Shown here: piece by piece, positions 1-7,137 of the stretch | How positions within the stretch are numbered: the stretch's first letter is position 1 | How the letters are laid out: every line of letters starts with the position of its first letter | Program-made: the position numbers and the translations under genes | DNA from: Pseudomonas bananamidigenes | Lineage (GTDB): Bacteria > Pseudomonadota > Gammaproteobacteria > Pseudomonadales > Pseudomonadaceae | Length of the DNA stretch: 46,689 nucleotides | Direction: 5' to 3' | Assembly (NCBI RefSeq): GCF_001679645.1 | Contig: NZ_LRUN01000044.1 | Coordinates: 1-46,689 of the forward strand | The notes under the pieces: model-generated | What the model was told of the DNA's origin: nothing | Databases searched by the model: none | The model's input: only the letters and a program-made list of their open reading frames with translations

Positions 1-92
1 TCTGCGTGGGAATGCAGCCCGGGACGCTCCGCGTCCCTTCCAACGCCGGACGCTGAGTGTCCATGGAGGCATTCCCACGCGGAGCGTGGGAA
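1..92. repeat. REP/BIME-like nested palindrome cluster
   Basis: Three hairpins are nested here. Bases 4-15 pair with 69-80 (12 bp) as an outer stem. Inside it are GGGACGC-tcc-GCGTCCC at 21-37 and a GGAC/GTCC-armed palindrome at 48-62. A further palindrome, TTCCCACGC-gga-GCGTGGGAA, lies at 72-92. Alternating GC-rich palindromes of this kind are typical Pseudomonas extragenic REP/BIME elements. Confidence 0.8.
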
Positions 93-173
93 CGATCCCT
101 TGAGAGCGTGCTTGTACCGTTTGCGAGTAATTTGCTGCGGCGCCAGTTAGCATGGCGGCATAACAAGTAACAG

Positions 174-1577
174 ATGGACCGCATCTTGATCGAACGACGT
201 CAATTCAGCGGTGGCATGAAGGGCAAGAACCTGCGCTACCTGAACGAACCTTCCTCCGGGGCGGGGCGCATGACCCGCACCGGGTTTGTGCTGCTGGAGC
301 ACTTTTCCCTGCCGGCCTTCACCCAGGCGCTGGACACCCTTGTCACTGCCAACCTGCTGCGCCCCGGGCTGTTTTCCACCCGCACTTTCGGCCTCAGCGA
401 CGGCGAGGTGATCAGCGATCTGGGGCTGGTGATCCGCCCCGACTCGCGTCTGGAAACCAGTGTGTTGCAGGAACTGGACCTGCTGGTGGTCTGCGGCGGC
501 TACCGCACGGAATTGAAGGCCAGCGACGAGTTCATCAGTCTTTTGAGAATGACCGCCGAGGCGGGCGTGCTGTTGGCCGGGTTGTGGAATGGCGCCTGGT
601 TTCTGGGGCGGGCAGGGGTGCTGGAAGGGTATCGCTGTGCGATTCACCCGGAACATCGCCCGGCGCTGGCGGAAATCTCCAAGGCCACCCAAGTCAGCAG
701 CGAGCCCTATGTGATTGACCGTGACCGCTTGACGGCATCGAGCCCGTCCGGGGCGTTCCACATGGCGCTGGACTGGATCAAGAGTCTGCACGACAAGGCG
801 TTGGTCGAAGGCATCGAAGACATTCTGGCGTTCGAGGAATCGCGTTACCGGCGGATCAAACCGACCGAAAACATCAGTGTCAGTGCGCCGCTGCGTGAAG
901 TGGTGAAGCTGATGGACGCCAATCTCGAAGAGCCGCTGGAGCTGGAGCAGCTGGCGGTGTATGCGGGGCGCTCCCGGCGACAACTGGAACGGCTGTTCAA
1001 GGAACAACTGGGCACCACCCCGCAGCGTTATTACATGGAGCTGCGTATCACCGAGGCGCGGCGGTTGCTGCAACACACCGAACTGTCCCAGGTGGATGTG
1101 CTGGTGGCCTGCGGATTTGTTTCGCCAAGCCATTTCAGCAAGTGCTACAGCGCCTATTTCGGTTATCGACCGTCCAAGGAAAAACGCTCGTCAAATGACG
1201 AGCCGTTTTCAGGTGCGATTTCAGAGGTGGTCAGCGTCAATGATCGCCTTGGCAAACGTCTGCGGACTTTCCTGTGGCAGGTTGTGACCGATGCCGCCGC
1301 TGATCAGGCGGAACTCATATTTGCCGGTGAAGCGCTTGGCGTAGTCTTCGGGCGCAGGGTGCGGGGCGCCGTTGGCATCGCCTTCCAGGGCGATGGTCGG
1401 CACGCTGATCGACGGCGCGGTGGCGAGTTTCTGCTCCAGCGCTTCGTACTGGCTTTCCCCCTGCACCAGCCCCAGACGCCAGCGGTAGTTGAACACGGTG
1501 ATGGCGACGTGATCGGGGTTCTCCAGGGCTTTTGCGCTGCGGTCGAATGTGGCGTCGTCGAGGGCCCATTTCGGTGA
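174..1577 (+). CDS. GlxA-family transcriptional regulator (DJ-1/PfpI-like domain + AraC HTH), 3' end abnormal
   Basis: The N-terminal part (from about residue 33, TRTGFVLLEHFSLPAF) is the DJ-1/PfpI-like ligand domain of GlxA-type regulators. The C-terminal part (about residues 240-335) is an AraC double helix-turn-helix ending in a typical GYRPSKEKR motif. Family members normally stop soon after this motif. Here the frame runs about 125 codons further, antisense to the next gene and straight through a terminator hairpin. One extra A in the AAAAA run at 1180-1184 would shift to a TGA at 1196-1198 and give a normal-length protein of about 340 aa. I therefore suspect a frameshift (real or sequencing) and place the functional end near 1198. 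The start is uncertain: ATG 174, 216 or 270 are possible and none has a strong Shine-Dalgarno. The effector is unknown. Confidence 0.75.
   Translation: MDRILIERRQFSGGMKGKNLRYLNEPSSGAGRMTRTGFVLLEHFSLPAFTQALDTLVTANLLRPGLFSTRTFGLSDGEVISDLGLVIRPDSRLETSVLQELDLLVVCGGYRTELKASDEFISLLRMTAEAGVLLAGLWNGAWFLGRAGVLEGYRCAIHPEHRPALAEISKATQVSSEPYVIDRDRLTASSPSGAFHMALDWIKSLHDKALVEGIEDILAFEESRYRRIKPTENISVSAPLREVVKLMDANLEEPLELEQLAVYAGRSRRQLERLFKEQLGTTPQRYYMELRITEARRLLQHTELSQVDVLVACGFVSPSHFSKCYSAYFGYRPSKEKRSSNDEPFSGAISEVVSVNDRLGKRLRTFLWQVVTDAAADQAELIFAGEALGVVFGRRVRGAVGIAFQGDGRHADRRRGGEFLLQRFVLAFPLHQPQTPAVVEHGDGDVIGVLQGFCAAVECGVVEGPFR
1181..1209. terminator. bidirectional intrinsic terminator between convergent genes
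   Basis: The stem CTCGTCA/TGACGAG is flanked by an A-tract on the left and a T-tract on the right, so it can work on both strands. It sits between the regulator on the plus strand and the hydrolase on the minus strand, where a shared terminator is expected. Confidence 0.75.
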
Positions 1578-2279
1578 GGCGGTCTGCCAGATCAGCCTGG
1601 CGAAATCGTGGGTGTTTTTGGCGTAACCGGCGGCACCACGTTCGGTGGCGAAGTAGAACTGATACCACCATTGCAGCTCGGCCTTGGGCGGCAGCGGGTT
1701 CTTGCCGGCGGCCTGATTGCCGATCAGATAACCGCTGACCGACACCAGCGCCTTCACCCGCTCAGGCCACAACGCCGAGACGATGTCCGCCGAGCGCGCG
1801 CCCCAGTCATAGCCGCCGAGCACGGCCTGTTTGATTTTCAGTGCATCCATGAAATCGATCACGTCGCTGGCCAACGCGGCAGGCTGGCCATTGCGCACAG
1901 TCGTGTCGGAAAGGAAATGCGTGTCGCCATAACCCCGGGCGTACGGCATCAATACCCGATAACCCTTGGCCGCCAGAATCGGTGCGACTTCGTCGTAGCT
2001 GTGAATATCGTAGGGCCAGCCGTGCAGCAGAATCACCACCGGGCCATCGGCCGGGCCGGTTTCGGCGTAGGCCACGTCCAGCACGCCGGCCTTCACATGT
2101 TTCAGCGCGCCGAAGGGCAGGTCGGCCTTCACACTGGCAGCTTCGGTCTTGACCGGCTCCGGCGCAGCCGATTGTGCGTTGGCGAATGCGCCGAACTGCA
2201 TCAGGGCGGTGGCGAGAATCGACAGGCCCAGCAGGCGACGGGTTTTGCCGGCAGCGGTGGTGTGCAGTGCAGGTTTCAT
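1221..2279 (-). CDS. Exported alpha/beta hydrolase, epoxide hydrolase/dehalogenase-like
   Basis: This 352-aa protein has an N-terminal export signal of about 35 residues with paired arginines (KTRRLLGLS) before the hydrophobic core; Tat or Sec export is possible. The alpha/beta hydrolase landmarks are in order: oxyanion motif HGWPYD, nucleophile elbow GGYDWGARSA with an aspartate nucleophile (as in epoxide hydrolases and haloalkane dehalogenases), a tyrosine-containing lid, and the catalytic histidine in GGIGHNLPQE near the C terminus. An Asp nucleophile argues against an esterase or lipase. The start is set by AAGGAG seven bases upstream of the ATG. It is monocistronic by context. The substrate cannot be read from sequence; a periplasmic role on xenobiotic or lipid epoxides is inference. 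Confidence 0.85.
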   Translation of the reverse strand: MKPALHTTAAGKTRRLLGLSILATALMQFGAFANAQSAAPEPVKTEAASVKADLPFGALKHVKAGVLDVAYAETGPADGPVVILLHGWPYDIHSYDEVAPILAAKGYRVLMPYARGYGDTHFLSDTTVRNGQPAALASDVIDFMDALKIKQAVLGGYDWGARSADIVSALWPERVKALVSVSGYLIGNQAAGKNPLPPKAELQWWYQFYFATERGAAGYAKNTHDFARLIWQTASPKWALDDATFDRSAKALENPDHVAITVFNYRWRLGLVQGESQYEALEQKLATAPSISVPTIALEGDANGAPHPAPEDYAKRFTGKYEFRLISGGIGHNLPQESPQTFAKAIIDADHL

Positions 2280-2448
2280 GGGGCGGCTCCTTTTGCAATC
2301 GACGGGGATGGGGTTCTGGGGAACCCTTCTGAACTGGAGTCCAGTAAAGCCTGTCGGTGTATCCGTGCTGTTTCGGTTTTGCTCCCGAGTCAGTGGCGTG
2401 TGTATCTGCAGGCATTGCGTACACAGTGCGATACAAACCCGTGATCCA

Positions 2449-2480
2449 TGAAAAAGCCCCGAATGATCGGGGCCCGGTTT
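2449..2480 (-). terminator. intrinsic terminator after the PLDc_N gene
   Basis: The stem GCCCCGA/TCGGGGC (2456-2462 and 2467-2473) with a four-base loop is followed on the minus strand by TTTTTC. It lies about 25 bases past the stop codon of the small membrane protein gene. A T-tract also follows on the plus side, so it may be bidirectional. Confidence 0.8.
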
Positions 2481-2498
2481 TTTGCATGCCTGGTGGGG

Positions 2499-2693
2499 TC
2501 AGGTCTGGGTGACGTGCTTCGGCCCGGCCAGCGCCCAGGCGATCAGGCCCAGCAACGGCACGAACACGATCAGTACGATCCAGACGCCCTTGTTGCTCGA
2601 TTTTCCCTCACTCTTGCGCACCCGGTTGATTGCCCACAGTTCCACGAGCAAAAGAATGATGGCCAACACGATCCACGTGGTTTCGATTTGCAT
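2499..2693 (-). CDS. Small PLDc_N-domain membrane protein
   Basis: The 64-aa protein has two hydrophobic helices (about residues 6-22 and 38-57) separated by a basic loop with RKSEGKSSNKG. The second helix pattern, GVWIVLIVFVPLLGLIAW, is that of the PLDc_N (phospholipase D-nuclease N-terminal) family of two-helix inner-membrane proteins. AGGAGG lies upstream of the ATG at good spacing, so the gene is well supported despite its size. It appears monocistronic with its own terminator. Function in this family is not established. Confidence 0.8.
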   Translation of the reverse strand: MQIETTWIVLAIILLLVELWAINRVRKSEGKSSNKGVWIVLIVFVPLLGLIAWALAGPKHVTQT

Positions 2694-2853
2694 GAGCTAC
2701 CTCCTGATGGTCATTCGGTTAGGCGGCTGGTGAAACCGGGGGTTCATTAAATTTGCGTCCCGCATGCGTCGGATAACCTGCACAAATCTTCTAAACGCAT
2801 TGACCTGAAGCGCGGTAAGTTAGTCGCCATCCCCCATTTTTCGGAGCCTTTGC

Positions 2854-3690
2854 GTGGACAAACGCAACTGGATCGATCTGTCCCAGGATGCCGACACCGG
2901 CATCGAGACGATCCGTGCCCATTTCCAGGGTCATGCCTACGATCCGCACTGGCATGACAGCTTTCTGGTGGGCGTCACCGAGCAAGGGGTGCAGCAGTTC
3001 GATTGCCGGCGCGTGCGGCACTTCAGTACGCCGGGCAAGGCGATCATGCTGGAGCCGGGGGAGATCCACGACGGGCATGCACCGACCGAAGAGGGTTTCA
3101 CTTACTTGATGCTCTACTTCGATCCGAACTGGCTGGAACGCGAGTTGCTGGCGCTGTTCGAGCAGGCGCCGGATAACTGTCAGCTCGGTTTCGCCGACAC
3201 CCTGAGCCAGGACCCGCGTCTGGCCACGTCCATCAATCAGGCCTTTCACGCACTGCATCACGGCGACTTGCGTATCGTCCGGCAGAGTGCGATCGACACT
3301 TTGCTCGGATCACTGACCGCTCATCTCGACTGGCGCAAGCGTCAGGCCTTCGATCCACGCCTGCCACGGGTGGCGCAAGTTGCGCGGGAATATCTGCATG
3401 CCCATGCCTTCGAGGACGTCGGTCTGGATGATCTGGCCCGGGTCTGCGGAGTGGACCGCTTTCGTCTGACCCGCGCCTTCAAGTCAGCCTTCGGGCTGGC
3501 GCCCCATGGTTACCTGATCCAGTTGCGACTGGCCCGGGCCCGGCAAATGCTGGCGCGAGGCGAAACGCCCGCCAACGTCGCCAGTGCGCTGGGATTCGCC
3601 GATCAAAGCCATCTCGGCCGCTGGTTTCGCCGCGCCTATCACCTGACCCCGGCGGATTACCGCAAGCGCTGCTCAAACCTTCCAGACTGA
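2854..3690 (+). CDS. AraC-family regulator with N-terminal cupin
   Basis: The 278-aa protein has an AraC-type cupin sensing domain (about residues 20-150; HWHDSFLVGVTEQG and PGEIHDGHAP give the metal/ligand-fold histidines). The double helix-turn-helix (about 175-275) ends with ADQSHLGRWFRRAYHLTPADYRK. The start is GTG, supported by CGGAG eight bases upstream; no ATG alternative fits. A LysE-type exporter follows 51 bases downstream on the same strand. In this arrangement AraC regulators often control the exporter in response to its substrate, here an unknown amino acid or related compound (inference). Confidence 0.85.
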   Translation: MDKRNWIDLSQDADTGIETIRAHFQGHAYDPHWHDSFLVGVTEQGVQQFDCRRVRHFSTPGKAIMLEPGEIHDGHAPTEEGFTYLMLYFDPNWLERELLALFEQAPDNCQLGFADTLSQDPRLATSINQAFHALHHGDLRIVRQSAIDTLLGSLTAHLDWRKRQAFDPRLPRVAQVAREYLHAHAFEDVGLDDLARVCGVDRFRLTRAFKSAFGLAPHGYLIQLRLARARQMLARGETPANVASALGFADQSHLGRWFRRAYHLTPADYRKRCSNLPD

Positions 3691-3708
3691 ACCTCATGCA
3701 ACCGCGAC

Positions 3709-3739
3709 CATGGACTCCTGTCCTGATCCGGAGTCCATG
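3709..3739. promoter_or_regulatory. 10-bp perfect inverted repeat covering the LysE ribosome-binding site
   Basis: CATGGACTCC (3709-3718) and GGAGTCCATG (3730-3739) are exact inverted copies around an 11-base loop. The right arm contains the only plausible Shine-Dalgarno (GGAG, 3730-3733) for the ATG at 3742. It could be an RNA hairpin that hides the ribosome-binding site, or a DNA operator. Confidence 0.5.
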
Positions 3740-3741
3740 CC

Positions 3742-4338
3742 ATGGAATCGTTGTTGCCTTTTCTGCTGTTTTCCTTCGTCGCCTCGATCACCCCGGGGCC
3801 GACCAATATTCTGGTGATGAGCCACAGCTCAAGGCGCGGAATGCTGGCCACGCTGCCGATCATCTTCGGTGCCTGTGTGTCGGCGGCACTGGTGGTGCTG
3901 GTGGTCGGGCTCGGCGTGGGTGAAACGCTGCTGCGCTATCCCCGGGTGCAGCAGGCAATGGCCTGGGCCGGGGTGCTGTGGCTGAGCTGGCTGGCGTGGC
4001 AGATCTTCCGCAGTACGCCGCCATCCCTTGACCCGGCAACGACGGGTGAAGAAGGGATCGGCGTTTATGGCGCCGCCGGCCTGCAACTGATCAACCCCAA
4101 GGTTTGGATGATGGCGGTGGCAGTGGTCAGCGTGTTTGGCGGGAGCGGCGACGAACAAACGCGGATGCTGTTGCTGGCCTTCGTGTTTCTGCTGGTCTGC
4201 CTGCCGTGCATGACGGTGTGGGCGATGCTAGGTGTGGGCAGTGCGCGACTCTTTGGCTCGCCACGGGCATTCAGGCGCATGAATGCCGGGTTGGCGTTTT
4301 TGCTGTTGTTGTCGGCCTGGTTGACGGTGTTGGTGTAG
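3742..4338 (+). CDS. LysE/RhtB-family amino-acid exporter
   Basis: The 198-aa inner-membrane protein opens with the family signature SFVASITPGPTNILVMSHSSRRG, followed by five to six hydrophobic segments. The central LQLINPKVWMMAVAVVSVFGG matches the conserved (N)PK motif of LysE/RhtB exporters. The family exports amino acids or derivatives by proton exchange. It lies 51 bases after an AraC-type regulator and probably forms a unit with it. Its ribosome-binding site is inside a 10-bp inverted repeat, which suggests translational or operator control. The substrate is unknown. Confidence 0.85.
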   Translation: MESLLPFLLFSFVASITPGPTNILVMSHSSRRGMLATLPIIFGACVSAALVVLVVGLGVGETLLRYPRVQQAMAWAGVLWLSWLAWQIFRSTPPSLDPATTGEEGIGVYGAAGLQLINPKVWMMAVAVVSVFGGSGDEQTRMLLLAFVFLLVCLPCMTVWAMLGVGSARLFGSPRAFRRMNAGLAFLLLLSAWLTVLV

Positions 4339-4402
4339 CCCCCCAGAATCGCGCCCCGATCCGGCCACAGGTGCCGGGGGTTGAAAGTAAAAGAGGTTGC
4401 GG

Positions 4403-5098
4403 TTGAACGAACAGACATTGTCCAGGCGCCTGGAACGGGTGGCGGCACACGTACCCGTGGGGGCGCGGCTGGCGGATATCGGCTCGGATCACGGCTATCT
4501 GCCGGTGGCGTTGATGCGTCGCGGTGCCATTGAAGCGGCAGTGGCGGGGGAGATGGCCTTGACGCCGTTTCGCTCGGCTGAACGCACCGTGCGCGAGAAC
4601 GATCTGGGCGAACAGATTACTGTGCGCCTGGCTGATGGCTTGATGGCCATCGAACCAGAAGATGCAATCACCGCAATCAGCCTCTGTGGCATGGGCGGCG
4701 AAACCATCCGTGACATTCTCGACGCCGGCAAGGCGCGCCTCAGCGGCCGCGAGCGTCTGATCCTGCAACCCAACGGCGGCGAGCAACCGCTGCGCCAATG
4801 GTTGATGGACAACGGCTACCGGATCCTTTGCGAAGAAGTCCTGCGGGAAAACCGTTTCGATTACGAAATCATCGTCGCCGAGCGTGGCGGGCCGGTGAGG
4901 TACACCGCCGAGGAGCTTTACTTCGGCCCGCTGCATTTGCAGACGCGCTGCCCGGCATTCATCGGCAAATGGCAGCATCGCCTGCGCCACAAACAACAGA
5001 CCCTGCATCACTTCGGGCGCGCGCGGCACGGGGTTTGCGAGCACAAGGTGCAAGACCTGGTCCGTCAGGTGCGGTGGATTACCGACGTGCTGGCTTGA
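4403..5098 (+). CDS. trmK: tRNA (adenine(22)-N1)-methyltransferase
   Basis: The 231-aa protein matches the TrmK family, which methylates N1 of A22 in tRNA with S-adenosylmethionine. Visible motifs are the SAM-binding LADIGSDHGYLPVALM, the GEMALTPFRSAERTVREN stretch, the catalytic-loop region SLCGMGGETIRDIL and LILQPNGGEQPLRQWL. A TTG at 4403 gives the start MNEQTLSRRLERV, with AGAGG seven bases upstream. A TTG at 4397 is also open but sits too close to the Shine-Dalgarno. No ATG is available near the conserved N terminus. It lies 65 bases after the exporter and may have its own promoter. Confidence 0.88.
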   Translation: MNEQTLSRRLERVAAHVPVGARLADIGSDHGYLPVALMRRGAIEAAVAGEMALTPFRSAERTVRENDLGEQITVRLADGLMAIEPEDAITAISLCGMGGETIRDILDAGKARLSGRERLILQPNGGEQPLRQWLMDNGYRILCEEVLRENRFDYEIIVAERGGPVRYTAEELYFGPLHLQTRCPAFIGKWQHRLRHKQQTLHHFGRARHGVCEHKVQDLVRQVRWITDVLA

Positions 5099-5148
5099 GA
5101 CCGGCCCGAGGCTGATATCATTCACCCATTTTCACGCAGGGCAGAACC

Positions 5149-5319
5149 ATGAACCGTCAGAAGAAACTGCAACAGCTCTTCAAGGAAAAAACCAGAAAGG
5201 CCAACGCCAAACTGGCGCCGAAAAGCAACAAGCCCAGGTACATCAGCAAGGCCGATCGTTTGAAGATGGAACTGGAAGCCGCACCCGAAGCAAATGTTGA
5301 GGACTGCCCGGTTCCGTGA
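5149..5319 (+). CDS. DUF2986-family basic peptide
   Basis: This 56-aa, highly basic peptide begins MNRQKKLQQLFKEKTRKA and continues through NAKLAPKSNKPRYISKADR, the pattern I know as DUF2986 in gammaproteobacteria. No signal peptide or membrane segment is present, so it should be cytosolic; the many lysines and arginines suggest nucleic acid or ribosome contact (inference only). GCAGGGCAG precedes the ATG at 5149. It follows trmK by 50 bases in the same direction and may share its transcript. Confidence 0.75.
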   Translation: MNRQKKLQQLFKEKTRKANAKLAPKSNKPRYISKADRLKMELEAAPEANVEDCPVP

Positions 5320-5343
5320 CCGCTGCGGCGCTTACGGAACCGG
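5308..5343. terminator. inverted repeat between convergent genes, possible terminator
   Basis: CCGGTTCCGT (5308-5317) and ACGGAACCGG (5334-5343) form a perfect 10-bp stem. It begins inside the last codons of the DUF2986 gene and ends ten bases short of the phoD-like stop codon. There is no good T-tract on either strand, so it may block convergent transcripts or act as an RNA 3'-end stabiliser rather than a classical terminator. Confidence 0.45.
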
Positions 5344-5353
5344 ATGCAGGCGG

Positions 5354-7000
5354 TTATTTCAATTCGAGGGTCTTGATGACGGCTTCGCCCTCGGTACCAC
5401 CCGGCCAGCAAAGATCGACGCTGATCGAATCACTGTTTTTCACATGGAAAATGGCGAAGTTCTTGTCTTCCGAGTGACTGAACAGGTGCTCGAACTGGAC
5501 ATTTTCATTACCACTCAGCGTACCGGATTTGGCTATTCCGGCAGAGACAGCCTGCCCGGCGGGCATTCGCGAAATGGCACTCGAGGTAATCTGGTAAACG
5601 TTGGCCTGGCGATAGATTTTGTGTTGCAACCTGAAGGCGGCAGCACAATGAACATCGCCGCTCAAGAACACCAACGTTCGGCCCTGGGCATCGAAGGCCG
5701 CGAATACTTTTTCCAGCAGCAGGTTTCTTTCTACGTGATTGGACTCATGATCCCATTCATCCATGAAATCGTCCTTGAGACTGTTGATCAAAGTACCCGC
5801 CGTCAGCACGATGGATCGCCAGTGAACAACTGGAACGGAACTGACCACAAACACGATTTTTGACCTTTTGACAGGCGACGTATCCAGCCAGCCTAGAAAG
5901 CGGGCAACCTGATCGTCTCCAAGCAGCCTGTTCCGGGCTCTTTCCACATCATGATGCCCGCGCAGGTCGAGCACATAGAATGGGGTCGTGCCCTTTATGA
6001 AGTTATAGTCCCAGACGCATTTTTCGGGTGTTTTCAATAACGACCTGACAATGTTGGTGGGAGGGTTATGGCTATGGCCATATTCGAAATAGGCTGTTCT
6101 TGCCGCATTCCACATCGAGTCGATAAGTTGCTGGTCGATTTCAGGGTCGTCTTTCTTGAAGTACCTTGAAAGAATTTCCAGGCGCTCCTCGTTGGTTCGC
6201 GACCCCCAGCCATCCATGATTTCATGGTCATCCCAAATCATGTATTGAGGCGTTTTCGAAAAGATCTCCTGCATTTGAGGGAAATTCCAGTACACGCGGT
6301 AGTACCAGCGGTAGAGGCTAAGGAGGTAAGCATCAAGACCCGCGGTGAGCAGTTTTCCGTCTTTTGTGAACGCCGCGATCAGATCGTCCTTGTTGTTCTG
6401 CAGCCATTCCCAGATGTCCGGAAAGTATTTGTTTTTCTGGCAGTCCACATAGACCTGATCGCCACCGCCAATCACGAATCTGACTTTCGCGTTATTGGCT
6501 CTGTTGAGAAACAAGGGCCACGCACCATTGCTGTTATTGGCGTTGAACGGGTCATGGCAGCTATAGAACCCGAAGCTGAAATCGGGCATGGATTGCGCCA
6601 TGGTGGTAAAGGAGTAGACCTTCTGATATCCGATTTCTGTCCTGCGCCACATACTCTTTGACGTCGGTTTCTGACTCATCAAGTAATAGTAGTAAGTGGT
6701 GTTCGGTTTCAGATTGGTAATGTCGAAGGTGTTGGTCAGGTCCGAGTCTTCACTGAACTTGTACGACAGTATGTTTTTCGGGTCGCACCCCTGACCTTTG
6801 AGAAACAGTTCAATGGGTTTGTCATCAAGCGTGAACAGGTCCCCGACCAACGCCTTTTCGGACCAGACCAGCGCCCATTCGCCTGCCTTATAGACACGAA
6901 CCCAGATTCGGGCGCTGTCAGTGCTCACGTGACCGACGATGCTGGCAGTGCCCAGTTTATTCACGTCGTATTCGTTGTTCCGCGGATCGACCAAGGCCAT
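5354..7000 (-). CDS. PhoD-family metallophosphoesterase (alkaline phosphatase D-like)
   Basis: The 548-aa protein has an N-terminal Fn3-like PhoD_N region (about residues 15-120, IVGHVSTDSARIWVRV) and a metallophosphatase domain. Its metal-site motifs are in order: FGFYSCHDPF, GGGDQVYVD, MIWDDHEIMDGWG and FLSGDVHCAAA. The start is ATG 7000 (MALVDPRNNEYD) because GGAG lies six bases upstream; the frame is open to 7078. Unlike secreted PhoD enzymes it has no Tat or Sec signal, so it is probably cytosolic. Its codon use is visibly AT-richer than its neighbours, suggesting transfer. The substrate (phosphodiester or phosphonate-like) is unknown. Confidence 0.85.
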   Translation of the reverse strand: MALVDPRNNEYDVNKLGTASIVGHVSTDSARIWVRVYKAGEWALVWSEKALVGDLFTLDDKPIELFLKGQGCDPKNILSYKFSEDSDLTNTFDITNLKPNTTYYYYLMSQKPTSKSMWRRTEIGYQKVYSFTTMAQSMPDFSFGFYSCHDPFNANNSNGAWPLFLNRANNAKVRFVIGGGDQVYVDCQKNKYFPDIWEWLQNNKDDLIAAFTKDGKLLTAGLDAYLLSLYRWYYRVYWNFPQMQEIFSKTPQYMIWDDHEIMDGWGSRTNEERLEILSRYFKKDDPEIDQQLIDSMWNAARTAYFEYGHSHNPPTNIVRSLLKTPEKCVWDYNFIKGTTPFYVLDLRGHHDVERARNRLLGDDQVARFLGWLDTSPVKRSKIVFVVSSVPVVHWRSIVLTAGTLINSLKDDFMDEWDHESNHVERNLLLEKVFAAFDAQGRTLVFLSGDVHCAAAFRLQHKIYRQANVYQITSSAISRMPAGQAVSAGIAKSGTLSGNENVQFEHLFSHSEDKNFAIFHVKNSDSISVDLCWPGGTEGEAVIKTLELK

Positions 7001-7137
7001 GACTTTCTCCATTTTCACTTGGGTTGCCAGGGGAACTGGAGTTCTGATCGAACACGGCCAACAGCAAACTTCTGACAAATCCCCATGAGGTGAACGATGT
7101 GACTATAGATGGTATCGGGCCATTGGGCTGAAGGTCC

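Noticed and set aside
147..1133. 328-codon minus-strand frame under the GlxA-type regulator
   Set aside because: Composition rich in His, Gln and Arg, with no motif, while the opposite strand encodes a clear two-domain regulator.
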